Shown: positions 42,850 through 52,240, counted from the stretch's first letter. The stretch is 64,000 nt of DNA from Clostridium sp. (GCA_029851835.1 JARKVD010000025.1:1-64000); one strand, 5' to 3'. Numbers and translations are program-made. Notes: generated by a model not told the origin, from the sequence alone.

Positions 42850-43482
42850 ATGGTTATTACATGGCTCGGACATTCATGTTTTCTTCTTGAAACATCAAAA
42901 GGTTCAAAAATTTTAATAGATCCCTTTAACCCTATGCTAGGTAACTCCACATATAAAGGTTCTGTGGACATAGTTACAATTAGCCATAATCATTTTGATC
43001 ACAATTACACCAAGGAACTTAACCCTGGCTTTTTAACCTTAACCTCTCCTGGCACATATGAGTCTGAAGATATTAAAATTCAAGGCTTTCCATCATACCA
43101 TGATAAAGTAAACGGTCTTAAAAGAGGAAGTAATACCATTTTTACCTATAAAGCTGATAATTTCAAACTCTGCCACCTAGGTGACCTTGGCCATATGCTA
43201 AAAGATGATTCAATAGATTTAATCGGCTCTATTGATGTTCTTTTCATTCCTATTGGTAGTAACTTTACTATCGATGCTGAAGTCGCTTATTTGATATGTA
43301 AAAAGATACAAAGTAAAATTGTAATTCCTATGCACTATAAAACTTCTCATTTAAATTTCCCTGGTGAAGGCATAGAAAAATTCATAGCACTTATGAAAAA
43401 TGCTATGAATTTAAACTCAAACACTTTAATTTTAGATGATCTTTCACAGATTAAAAATCAAGTAAAAATCCTTCAGCTCTAA
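42850..43482 (+). CDS. MBL-fold metal-dependent hydrolase (UlaG-like)
   Basis: WLGHSCFLLE, ISHNHFDHNY, HLGDLGH, PMHYKT. Confidence 0.92.
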   Translation: MVITWLGHSCFLLETSKGSKILIDPFNPMLGNSTYKGSVDIVTISHNHFDHNYTKELNPGFLTLTSPGTYESEDIKIQGFPSYHDKVNGLKRGSNTIFTYKADNFKLCHLGDLGHMLKDDSIDLIGSIDVLFIPIGSNFTIDAEVAYLICKKIQSKIVIPMHYKTSHLNFPGEGIEKFIALMKNAMNLNSNTLILDDLSQIKNQVKILQL

Positions 43483-43499
43483 GACATAATCTTAGAGCT

Positions 43500-44153
43500 T
43501 TATATTAGTTTTTCCAACTTTTCACCAACATATTTCCATGAAAGCTTAAGCATAATTACCTCTACTGGTATCATTATTAATGCTTTAACTATCCTAGTAC
43601 TTGCCAATGCTATAAATCCTTTATCATACATGATAACAAGCCATAATGTATTTAAAACAATATTTACTCCTACTGCTATTATTATATTTGCAACGACAAG
43701 TCTACTTGTAGTTTTTGGTTTCTTATAAAGAACTACACCATAAATAACCCCTACTAACGCAGCACTTAATGTAAAGCCTGGGAAAAAAGCTGCCGTTGGA
43801 AATAGCATAGCTCCTATTAAATCCTCTATCCCCGCTACAAGCCCACCATATATTGGACCAAATATCATTGCTGCTAAAGCTATCGGAATAAATGAGAACG
43901 TAAATTTTAAGAAAGGCAGCTGTATAGAAAGAAATCTCGACAAAACGTCAGTAATTGCAATGAACATGGCCATATACACAACTTTTTTTACCATACTGAT
44001 TTCCTTTGTTTCTACACTGCTTCTAGTTTCATTTTTTTGTAAATTTGCTATAATACTCATCTCCTTTAAGTCACCAAGATTAATTTTTATTTTATGTGTA
44101 ACTAATACGATTTTCATACCTGTTTCATACCTATTATAGTTTACCCCTGCCAT
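43500..44153 (-). CDS. ECF transporter S component, FolT-like (likely start at MVKKVVYMAMFIAITDVLSR)
   Basis: LSRFLSIQLPFLKFTFSFIPIALAAMIFGPIYGGLVAGIEDLIGAMLFP. Confidence 0.82.
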   Translation of the reverse strand: MAGVNYNRYETGMKIVLVTHKIKINLGDLKEMSIIANLQKNETRSSVETKEISMVKKVVYMAMFIAITDVLSRFLSIQLPFLKFTFSFIPIALAAMIFGPIYGGLVAGIEDLIGAMLFPTAAFFPGFTLSAALVGVIYGVVLYKKPKTTSRLVVANIIIAVGVNIVLNTLWLVIMYDKGFIALASTRIVKALIMIPVEVIMLKLSWKYVGEKLEKLI

Positions 44154-44163
44154 CTATTCAATG

Positions 44164-44370
44164 GTTTCCCTTAAGTGAACATCCAAATCTTCGATTTGGC
44201 TAATGTGAACTTACTCCTTCGAGTGAATATGAGAAGGAGTTTCCTTAAGTAAGCCTCCAAATCTATGATTTGGTTAAGGCGAACTTAAGTGAGAGTCTAA
44301 ATCTTTGATTTAGCTGCTCGAACTTACTCAGTAGAGCACTCCTTCGAATGCATATGAGAAGAAGTTTCAT
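44164..44370 (+). repeat. Two to three concatenated copies of the repeat family
   Basis: AAGTGAACATCCAAATCTTCGATTTGGC..ACTCCTTC/GAAGGAGT.. then CCAAATCTATGATTTGG.. then CTAAATCTTTGATTTAG.. Confidence 0.92.
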
Positions 44371-44534
44371 TATAAATTAACAAATACATCTCTGAAGAAA
44401 AATTAAAGTTTAATACATATTAAGCTAATTCATTGTAATATTTTGTTGTATTTCCAGTTGACTCATCATATAATTTAGATATTAGAGACATTTATTACAA
44501 TATAATAACTATATTTGAAAGGTTGGGTAGTTTT

Positions 44535-45959
44535 ATGGAAAACAACACATTAAAAGTCCTCGGAACATTAGCTGCCGGTGCTGCCATTGCAGCTTCTGTC
44601 CAAACTGTTGCATTAGCAGACCCAGGTGATAGCTCTACCCTGACATCTCGTTCTGCTACTACTGGTACTGTAACTGCAGATGTCTTAAATGTTAGGGCAA
44701 ATCCAAACACATCTAGTAGCATTATTGGAACCCTAAACCAAAATGCTAAAGTATCTATAATTGAAATGAGTAATGGTTGGTATAAAATAAGCTATAACAG
44801 CTCAACAGGCTGGATATCTGGTGATTATGTTAAACTTGATTCGGTTGGAGCAATAACTTCAACTGGAACTGTTAATGCCGATGCTTTAAATGTTAGAGCT
44901 GGTGCTAGTACAAGTAATAAAATCATTGGCTCACTTTATAATGGTGCTAAAGTAGAAATTCTTTCTACCTCAAACGGATGGCATCAAATTAAATATAATG
45001 GTGAGACAGGCTATGTAAGCTCTGACTACATCACACTAAGTTCAACATCAACCCCTACACCACCTCCAACGAATTCTGGTTCATCAAACAACAGTTCATC
45101 TGTAATAAATACTGGAACAGTAAATGCTGATGCACTAAATGTTCGTTCCGGAGCTAGTACAAGTCATAGTATTATAGGTACTTTAAAGTCTGGCTCAAAG
45201 GTTGAAATAACTGAAACAGTTAGCGGCTGGCATAAAATAAAATATAACAACACACAAGGCTATGTAAGTGCTGATTATATTAAGATAAACTCTAACTCAA
45301 ATGAAACACCAGCGCCACCATCACATAATGTAAGTGGAAAAGTTGCTATCGTTACTGCTGATGCTTTAAATGTACGTTCAGGTGCTGGAACTAGTTATTC
45401 AATAATCTCAACTGCTAGATATGGTAGTAAACTACCTATAATTTCTTATACTACCGGATGGTATAAGGTCCAAGTTGGTTCGACTACAGGATATGTAAGT
45501 GAAAGTTTCGTAACTGTTGCAAATGAAGGTGAGTCTACTAATCCTCTTGTAAGAGAAACACCACTTATAGAAAGCATATATACTGGTATTGATGTTGTTG
45601 CTGAAACTGAAAAATATTTAGGTGTTCCTTACCTATGGGGTGGGTTTACTCCAATGGGTTTCGACTGTTCAGGACTAGTTCAATATGTTTATAAACAATT
45701 AGGAATTACTCTAGAAAGAACAACCTACTATCAGGTCCATCAGGGACAAATAGTGGATAGAAACAATTTAAAACCCGGCGATTTAATCTTCTTTACAACT
45801 AATGAATCTGACCCTAATGATATTTCACATGTAGGTATATATAAAGGGAATGATATGTTTATTCACGCCCCTAAACCAGGTGATGTTGTAAGAATTTCAA
45901 ATCTTAACTCTGCATACTATAGTAATGCTTACTATGTTGCAAAAAGAATAATTAAATAA
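44535..45959 (+). CDS. Secreted NlpC/P60 endopeptidase with four SH3b domains
   Basis: Signal peptide; four ADxLNVRxGxST repeats; GFDCSGLVQYVYKQLG and HVGIYKGNDMFIHAP catalytic motifs. Confidence 0.95.
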   Translation: MENNTLKVLGTLAAGAAIAASVQTVALADPGDSSTLTSRSATTGTVTADVLNVRANPNTSSSIIGTLNQNAKVSIIEMSNGWYKISYNSSTGWISGDYVKLDSVGAITSTGTVNADALNVRAGASTSNKIIGSLYNGAKVEILSTSNGWHQIKYNGETGYVSSDYITLSSTSTPTPPPTNSGSSNNSSSVINTGTVNADALNVRSGASTSHSIIGTLKSGSKVEITETVSGWHKIKYNNTQGYVSADYIKINSNSNETPAPPSHNVSGKVAIVTADALNVRSGAGTSYSIISTARYGSKLPIISYTTGWYKVQVGSTTGYVSESFVTVANEGESTNPLVRETPLIESIYTGIDVVAETEKYLGVPYLWGGFTPMGFDCSGLVQYVYKQLGITLERTTYYQVHQGQIVDRNNLKPGDLIFFTTNESDPNDISHVGIYKGNDMFIHAPKPGDVVRISNLNSAYYSNAYYVAKRIIK

Positions 45960-46035
45960 TATAAGTATAAAAATCTTCTTATTGAGAAAACTATAACTGT
46001 TATCTATGAATTAGATAATGGTCAAATATTTTTGA

Positions 46036-46167
46036 AAGGAGATTCCGCTATGCCTTCAATTTTGAAGGTTTTATTCCCTAGAGTACGTGACCAACAGGAG
46101 TAGCATGGCCAAACTGAGTATGTTGAAAAGGGTAGCTAGTGTTTTTTTAGCTATAGCGGAGATTTAT
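46036..46167 (+). promoter_or_regulatory. Structured leader of the cold-shock gene with 17-aa upstream ORF (46050..46103)
   Basis: TCCGCTAT (46044-46051) complementary to ATAGCGGA (46153-46160) overlapping the csp SD GGAG; CCTTCAA-TT-TTGAAGG hairpin. Confidence 0.5.
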
Positions 46168-46368
46168 ATGGAAGTAGGTACAGTTAAATGGTTTAATAGC
46201 GAGAAAGGATTTGGTTTTTTGTCTGTAGAAGGTCGTGAAGATGTATTCGTACATTTTTCTGCCATTCAAGGCGATGGATACAAAGTTCTTGATGAAGGAC
46301 AAAAAGTTCAATTTGAAATAGTAGATGGAGACAGAGGTCCTCAAGCAGCAAACGTTACAAAACTATAA
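46168..46368 (+). CDS. Cold shock protein (start at MEVGTVKWF rather than upstream GTG 46087)
   Basis: [40 protein letters not shown] 7 nt upstream of ATG. Confidence 0.95.
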   Translation: MEVGTVKWFNSEKGFGFLSVEGREDVFVHFSAIQGDGYKVLDEGQKVQFEIVDGDRGPQAANVTKL

Positions 46369-46387
46369 ATAGTATTATCTACTCATT

Positions 46388-46430
46388 AAGACAGAAATAA
46401 ATTATAATAATTTATTTCTGTCTTTTGTTT
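46388..46430 (+). terminator. Terminator of csp
   Basis: AAGACAGAAATAAATT/AATTTATTTCTGTCTT then TTGTTTTT. Confidence 0.85.
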
Positions 46431-46511
46431 TTACATGGACCTTATTTCTGAATATTTATTAAAGAATATTAAATACTAATAATATTCTATTTCTAACAAA
46501 GGAGTTTTAAT

Positions 46512-46685
46512 ATGATCGGAAAAGTTAAAGAAATAAGTGAAGCTGGAGTTACCTTAGAATTTAAAGATGGTTCAATTAAATCAATTCCCTTTGCAGTTTT
46601 ACCTGATTATATAACAATTGATGATTTTGTAAGTTTAACCGCTTTTGAATCTACACCTAACGAAAAATACGTAGACTACTTTTAA
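46512..46685 (+). CDS. 57-aa conserved-looking small protein, not in ORF track
   Basis: SD AAAGGAG; MIGKVKEISEAGVTLEFKDGSIKSIPFAVLPDYITIDDFVSLTAFESTPNEKYVDYF. Confidence 0.65.
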   Translation: MIGKVKEISEAGVTLEFKDGSIKSIPFAVLPDYITIDDFVSLTAFESTPNEKYVDYF

Positions 46686-46745
46686 CATTTACCACTATTG
46701 AAATTTACATGAAAATATGTTAAAATATTGTTAAAAATAAAATAT

Positions 46746-46828
46746 AGTGCTAGGGGTGCCAAAGGCTGAGAAATGATTTTTCATTAACCCTTTACCTGAA
46801 CTAGATAATGCTAGCGTAGGGAAGCGAT
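46746..46828 (+). promoter_or_regulatory. TPP riboswitch (thi-box)
   Basis: GGGGTGCCAAAGGCTGAGA...ACCCTTTACCTGAACTAGATAATGCTAGCGTAGGGAAG; expression platform terminator CCGTGTTC/GAGCACGG-T6 at 46861-46886. Confidence 0.97.
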
Positions 46829-46923
46829 TAATAAATATAAGTTACTGCTTAGTTGTTTAACCGTGTTCTTTATGAGCACGGTTTTTTATTATTCCTTAGC
46901 ACAAACTTAAAGGAGGACTTCTC

Positions 46924-47586
46924 ATGGAATTTTTAAATGGAATCTTGGAAAATATCCAAGGAATCATGTCCAATTGGACAAGTATCGCAACTTTAGTAGG
47001 TATACTAATTCTATATTGTGTATTTATTAAGGTAAAAAAAATCAACTTTTCATCAAGACTTATTACTCATATATCATTAGCCGTTGCAATGTCTATAATT
47101 TTAAGCTTTATTAAACTATTTCAATTGCCTTTCGGCGGTAGTGCTAACTTAGCTGCAATGCTTCCTATAATTCTAATTTCGTTAATATATGGACCTATAA
47201 TAGGAATATTTACTGGCTTTGTTTATAGTGTACTAAACTTTATTATAGGACCAGCTTATATACTACACCCTATTCAAGTTTTATTTGACTATACTCTTCC
47301 TTTCATGGCCATTGGACTATCTGGATTCTTTAAAAAGAATAAGTTTTTAGCAATTGGTGTTGGCTTCTTCGGAATGTTCATCTTTAACTATATTGCTGGA
47401 GTAATCTTCTGGGGAAGTTATGCTGCTGATTATAACATGACCCCTCTTATTTACTCCCTCATTTATAATGGAAGCTATAATTTATTAAACTGCGCTATTT
47501 GTATGGGAATATGCTCTGTAATTGATGTAAATAGATTAACTAAACATTTAGCACCACCTAGAGCTGAAAAGTCTATGAGTATTTAA
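46924..47586 (+). CDS. thiT: Thiamine ECF transporter S component
   Basis: Six-TM ThiT-like; directly downstream of TPP riboswitch. Confidence 0.95.
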   Translation: MEFLNGILENIQGIMSNWTSIATLVGILILYCVFIKVKKINFSSRLITHISLAVAMSIILSFIKLFQLPFGGSANLAAMLPIILISLIYGPIIGIFTGFVYSVLNFIIGPAYILHPIQVLFDYTLPFMAIGLSGFFKKNKFLAIGVGFFGMFIFNYIAGVIFWGSYAADYNMTPLIYSLIYNGSYNLLNCAICMGICSVIDVNRLTKHLAPPRAEKSMSI

Positions 47587-47610
47587 TAATAAATCATATT
47601 ATATATAAAC

Positions 47611-47645
47611 AAGCCGCAAAGAATACACATTCTCTGCGGCTTTAT
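47611..47645. terminator. Bidirectional terminator between thiT and convergent lipoprotein gene
   Basis: AAGCCGCAAAGAAT...ATTCTCTGCGGCTT. Confidence 0.85.
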
Positions 47646-47651
47646 ATTATG

Positions 47652-48482
47652 TTAAAAATCTTCAGGTTTAGTATCTGTAGCTTTCATTGTCCACTGACCA
47701 TCACTATAACTACAGTTTATATAATATTCTACACTCGTTCCATCTGTTTTATTTTCAAAAGTAACAATAGCCTTATATTTTTTACTTGTAAATCCCTTTG
47801 TTTTAACTTTAGCTACAATTTCAACTTCTGGATCTTCTTCCTCACCATCTATATATTTAGCATCATCTTTGCTTAGCATCTTCTTAAAGTTTTCAATATC
47901 AGTTGAAATCTGGAATCTTGATATTTCTGAATCATTTATTACGTCAATGCCAATTTTTTGTTTAGCTTTAGTATTAGCCTTATATTCATCTAAACAATTT
48001 ATTATTGAATTATAATACACATTTTCAAACTCAATAGGTTTACGGATATTAGTAAAGTTTCTAATTATGTCTGTGTCTAATCTTTTAGATACAATATAAT
48101 AATTCTCCCCATCATATAGATTAGCTCCGTCAGTTTTATCTAAGCCCGCTACATAATTAAAAGTCTTAACCTCAGTTGGACTTTCATATATCTCTAAAAT
48201 GTAATCTGGCTCTAATTCTGACTTAGTTTCAACAACTGTCGCACTAGATAGTATGGTGTATATATCATTAATAAGGCTTTTATCTGTAACCGAAAACTTA
48301 TATTTCTTATCTCTTGTACTTTGAATAGTTACCTGCATAATGTTTCTTTGTTTCATATACTCAAAATCCTCATTGCCGCCTACACTACAAGCAGTAAGAA
48401 TCATCATCGCTGACATTAATATCATTATGACTAAAGATTTTCTAAATTTCTTCACGACTTTCCTCCATCTTGAAAAATACAT
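47652..48482 (-). CDS. Putative lipoprotein
   Basis: Signal peptide with lipobox MILTACSVGG. Confidence 0.75.
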   Translation of the reverse strand: MYFSRWRKVVKKFRKSLVIMILMSAMMILTACSVGGNEDFEYMKQRNIMQVTIQSTRDKKYKFSVTDKSLINDIYTILSSATVVETKSELEPDYILEIYESPTEVKTFNYVAGLDKTDGANLYDGENYYIVSKRLDTDIIRNFTNIRKPIEFENVYYNSIINCLDEYKANTKAKQKIGIDVINDSEISRFQISTDIENFKKMLSKDDAKYIDGEEEDPEVEIVAKVKTKGFTSKKYKAIVTFENKTDGTSVEYYINCSYSDGQWTMKATDTKPEDF

Positions 48483-48547
48483 TTAAGTAATTCTCATTTT
48501 TCTTATGTTTATTATAATCTTTGTTCCCAATGAAATCAAATGTATCC

Positions 48548-49132
48548 CTAGTTATCAAAAGAAAAAGTTCTTACTATATTTTCAAATACTACATTAGTAT
48601 TTTCTCTAGCTTTTTCATCGCTGATAATAAAGGTGACCTTAATCATATTATTTTCATATGGTATGTAGTATTCATATACATGCTTAATATTATTGTTAGT
48701 AAACCTTATATCATACTCTACAGTTCCCACACTCATTTCGTTTATATTTACAGTATCTCTATCATACGTCTGTACACCCATGTCTTTAATTTCCGCAATG
48801 CATTGTTCCATTACTTCCGCTACACCATTAGATCCATTTACCACTTCTATTGAGCCATAAATACTTGCATCTTCAGAAACAAATTCATTATTATAAATTT
48901 CACTACTATCCCTACTTACTTTTTCTGCAGATATCCAGTTCGTTGGCAGCTCATACTTTATTTCTCCTTCTAAAATTTCATATTGCTCAAAACTAACCAT
49001 ATTATTTTGAGTCAAAGTAGCAACCTTTAAACTTTCTTCAAAATATTTTCCGAAACTTATAATTACCATCATTAATCCCACCAAAATTAAAGCTAGTCCT
49101 ATTTTTTTTCCCCCATTATCTAAGTACATCAT
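48548..49132 (-). CDS. Uncharacterised membrane-anchored extracytoplasmic protein
   Basis: Single N-terminal TM (IGLALILVGLMMVIISFG), 194 aa. Confidence 0.7.
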   Translation of the reverse strand: MMYLDNGGKKIGLALILVGLMMVIISFGKYFEESLKVATLTQNNMVSFEQYEILEGEIKYELPTNWISAEKVSRDSSEIYNNEFVSEDASIYGSIEVVNGSNGVAEVMEQCIAEIKDMGVQTYDRDTVNINEMSVGTVEYDIRFTNNNIKHVYEYYIPYENNMIKVTFIISDEKARENTNVVFENIVRTFSFDN

Positions 49133-49231
49133 TTGTCCCCCTCCTTTTACTATATAGTATGTGTTTCATTCAAAAAATAGAATAAACTCCCTTGAAAATT
49201 AGGAGTTTACTCTACTAGCATACATATATAT

Positions 49232-50524
49232 CTACTTTCTTTTTTTCACCGGAACAACTACTGAATTTTTCCTAACATCATAATACATTAACCAATGACC
49301 CATTTCACTGTTTTCTGAATCACTCATAAATGTTACAAATCCAGTCTTGCCTTCATAAGGCTGATCAATTAATGCTTTAGTTCCAGGTATTGCATAAATT
49401 ATATATTTAAGAACCCCATCATCATCACACTTGTAACCAACCATAAAATGCTTAGCTTTTGCTATATATGGATAATAACAAATCATCGGATAAAATATAA
49501 CTGAATATTTATTATAATCATATTCACAATACATAGTATCTAAATTTTCAACATGAGCCTTATACCATGTACAATTTTTGATGCTATCATTTGATCCAAT
49601 ATTTTCTAATCCATTAACTACACTCTTAAAGAATTTTCCCATAGGTCCTACTGGATATTCCCATTTGTCATATTCTTTATTATGCTCATGATGCTCATGA
49701 TGTTCATGGTGTCCATGGTGTTCATGTTTATCATTACATTCCTTAGAATTATGTTTCTTCCTGTACTCTTTTAACCTTTCAATCTGCTCCTCATATTCGT
49801 CAAAGTTCTGAGTTTCACCTTCAGCTTCTAATTCTATTTTCTCTTTATTCTCTTCAACCTCTTCTAAAACTGTATTTTCACCTTGCTCTTCTATATTCCT
49901 TTGACACTTTTCAGTTTCCACACTCTCGTTCTTCTTTTCTTGTACTATATTAGTTTCATTCTTAGTTTCATTCTTAATTTCATTCTTAGTTTCCTTAGTT
50001 TCATTCTTAGTTTCCTTTTTAAACCCCTTTTCAATAATTTCCTCCGTAGCCTTAACTATAGTTGTAGCAGCTTTTGTGGCCTTAGCAATCCCTTTCGCCA
50101 TAGGATATGTAGCCCAATTCTTTAGCTCTTCACCACAAATAAACCCAACCATTACAGGATTAATTCTGGTTCCATTTATCCTACAGATCCCAGCTCCATG
50201 AACCTTATCCATACAAATGTTGGTATTTGCAATATTGTTGGCATCATGCTCATTACTAACATCAGCTTTTCCGCCTTCATCTACGTTAATCTGACCAAGA
50301 TTTATAAGTTCTCTGGTTCCTCCATTGCCTTGTGCTATTAAAACCATATAGTATGGTCCATTTTGCTTTTTAATATCTTGAACATAAAAAGACGTTTTAG
50401 CCCTATCATTTCTCATCTCAAGCTTTGCATAGCCTGATGGAGTCTTATTAGCATCTACTCCATACCCTTTTTGATCTTCTTGCAATATTATAAAAAATCT
50501 ATTATAGCTTTTTTTAGACGGCAT
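49232..50524 (-). CDS. Uncharacterised protein with NETK-type repeats and His-rich tract
   Basis: ORF 430 aa; ETKNETKETKNEIKNETKNET and DKHEHHGHHEHHEHHEHNKE. Confidence 0.75.
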   Translation of the reverse strand: MPSKKSYNRFFIILQEDQKGYGVDANKTPSGYAKLEMRNDRAKTSFYVQDIKKQNGPYYMVLIAQGNGGTRELINLGQINVDEGGKADVSNEHDANNIANTNICMDKVHGAGICRINGTRINPVMVGFICGEELKNWATYPMAKGIAKATKAATTIVKATEEIIEKGFKKETKNETKETKNEIKNETKNETNIVQEKKNESVETEKCQRNIEEQGENTVLEEVEENKEKIELEAEGETQNFDEYEEQIERLKEYRKKHNSKECNDKHEHHGHHEHHEHHEHNKEYDKWEYPVGPMGKFFKSVVNGLENIGSNDSIKNCTWYKAHVENLDTMYCEYDYNKYSVIFYPMICYYPYIAKAKHFMVGYKCDDDGVLKYIIYAIPGTKALIDQPYEGKTGFVTFMSDSENSEMGHWLMYYDVRKNSVVVPVKKRK

Positions 50525-50586
50525 ACTATTACCTCCATTTTTATTTATACAATATATATATGAGGCAAATAAATAAAAGATGATAA

Positions 50587-50689
50587 AAAACTCCTTTTAC
50601 TATAAGTAAGACTCCAAATCTTTGATTTGGAGTCTTACTTACTCCGCCAAACAGATGTAAGGCGGAGTTTCCTTAGTAAAAGGAGTTTT
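50587..50689 (+). repeat. Fully base-paired three-way-junction copy of the repeat family
   Basis: AAAACTCCTTTTACTA/TAGTAAAAGGAGTTTT (16 bp) enclosing TAAGTAAGACTCCAAATC-TTT-GATTTGGAGTCTTACTTA (18 bp) and CTCCGCC/GGCGGAG (7 bp). Confidence 0.95.
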
Positions 50690-50698
50690 AATATAAAC

Positions 50699-51541
50699 TT
50701 ATTTAGATTTTACGCCTTTAATGGCATTTGCTAAATTAGCAAACTCTTGTATTGATAAAGTTTCCCCTCTTCTTGTAGGCTCAATTCCAGCATCTACAAA
50801 AGCTTTTTCTTGCAGTTCCTTATCTAGTCCTAGACTCTTTGTACTATTCCATAAAGTTTTTCTTCTCATATTAAATGACTGTTTGATTATATTAAAGAAT
50901 AATTTTTTATCTTCAACTTCAACTCTTGGCTTATCTAGTTTATCTAGCCTTATAACAATAGAATCAACCTTTGGTGAAGGTATAAAGCAGCTTGGTGGAA
51001 CTAATCTTATTATTTTTGTATCACAGTAATACTTACAAAGAAGAGTAAATGCCCCATACTCCTTTGTGCATGGCTCTCCATTTATTCTTTCTGCTACTTC
51101 TTTTTGTATCATTATAGTAATTGACTTTATGTTTAGATCATCATTTAAAAGATTAGCAATTATCGGTGTAGTAACATAGTATGGAAGGTTAGCAACTACC
51201 TTTACATTTTTCTCATCACCAATAAGTTCTTTAAAATCAACCTTTAAAGCATCTTTATGTATTAAATTAAAATTATCATAGCCTGAAAGTTCAGCCTCTA
51301 ATATTGGTATAAGCTTCGAATCTAGCTCAATGCTCGTAACCTTTCTTGCTCTATGAATTAACTCCTTAGTTAAAGTTCCTACCCCTGGTCCAATCTCTAT
51401 AACATAATCATCCTTAGATATTTCAGCACCATTCACTATATCATCTAAAACCGTTTCATCTGTTAAAAAGTTTTGCCCCAAACTCTTTGTAAACTTAAAA
51501 TTATACTTTTCAACCAAATCTCTTGTATCTAATCTTCCCAT
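50699..51541 (-). CDS. ksgA: 16S rRNA (adenine1518-N6/1519-N6)-dimethyltransferase
   Basis: [37 protein letters not shown]. Confidence 0.97.
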   Translation of the reverse strand: MGRLDTRDLVEKYNFKFTKSLGQNFLTDETVLDDIVNGAEISKDDYVIEIGPGVGTLTKELIHRARKVTSIELDSKLIPILEAELSGYDNFNLIHKDALKVDFKELIGDEKNVKVVANLPYYVTTPIIANLLNDDLNIKSITIMIQKEVAERINGEPCTKEYGAFTLLCKYYCDTKIIRLVPPSCFIPSPKVDSIVIRLDKLDKPRVEVEDKKLFFNIIKQSFNMRRKTLWNSTKSLGLDKELQEKAFVDAGIEPTRRGETLSIQEFANLANAIKGVKSK

Positions 51542-51542
51542 T

Positions 51543-52085
51543 CTATATCTCCTTATCTATCTTCTTCATTGCGTCAATGAATTCATCCTTTGAAATACCA
51601 TAATTATTTAACCTAGTTAAAAGTTGATTAGTATTGCAATATCCTATTCCTAACTCTCTCCCAATTGCATCTCGTCTTTTTCTAGCATCTTTATCTGCAG
51701 TAAGTTTAAAGAAATGCATATCTTGGATTGTAAACTCTGTTCTTTTTTCTTTAAGTTCACATTTTGCTCCATTTAATGCCTTTATTATTGTTTCTGGAGA
51801 TGCATTTTCAACTCCAATGTCATCACCTTTACGTCCCTCACTTTGAGTTATATAAGCATGCTTTATATCGGGAACTCTCTTAGAGATTATTCTTCTTATT
51901 TTCTCCCCTGCAAAGTCTGGGTCCGTTAATACAATTACACCCTGTCTCTTATTTGCTTCTTTAATTTTATCAATTATTTTACTGTTTATACCAAAACCAC
52001 TAACTGAAATTACTTCTGCATCAACAGCTCTTTTTACAGCCGTTACATCATCTCTTCCTTCAACAACTATTACTTCTTTAATCAT
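51543..52085 (-). CDS. rnmV: Ribonuclease M5
   Basis: [39 protein letters not shown]; next to ksgA. Confidence 0.95.
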   Translation of the reverse strand: MIKEVIVVEGRDDVTAVKRAVDAEVISVSGFGINSKIIDKIKEANKRQGVIVLTDPDFAGEKIRRIISKRVPDIKHAYITQSEGRKGDDIGVENASPETIIKALNGAKCELKEKRTEFTIQDMHFFKLTADKDARKRRDAIGRELGIGYCNTNQLLTRLNNYGISKDEFIDAMKKIDKEI

Positions 52086-52240
52086 ATAATCCTCCGATAC
52101 TATCCTATATGTATATAGCTTTCGCTTACGTAAATAATTTATATTATAATTTTTATTGTTATTAATCTATTGTAATTATATCATAGCCTATTTAAATTTA
52201 TACAAAAATAATAGACAAATAAAAATAGGAGCATATGCTC

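Noticed and set aside
44000-44160. THF riboswitch or other aptamer upstream of the FolT-like gene
   Set aside because: Could not match a conserved THF aptamer core by eye; an Infernal scan would be needed
44495-44722. 75-aa minus-strand ORF antisense to the SH3b/NlpC gene
   Set aside because: Antisense shadow of a confident CDS, no SD, low-information sequence
46108-46130. Possible hammerhead-like CTGA...GAAA in the csp leader
   Set aside because: Core reads CTGAGTA instead of CUGANGA; no consistent three-helix arrangement
46087-46368. 93-aa Csp ORF starting at GTG 46087
   Set aside because: The conserved Csp start MEVGTVKWF is at ATG 46168 with its own SD; the upstream part is better explained as leader/uORF, though an extended form from 46105 is possible
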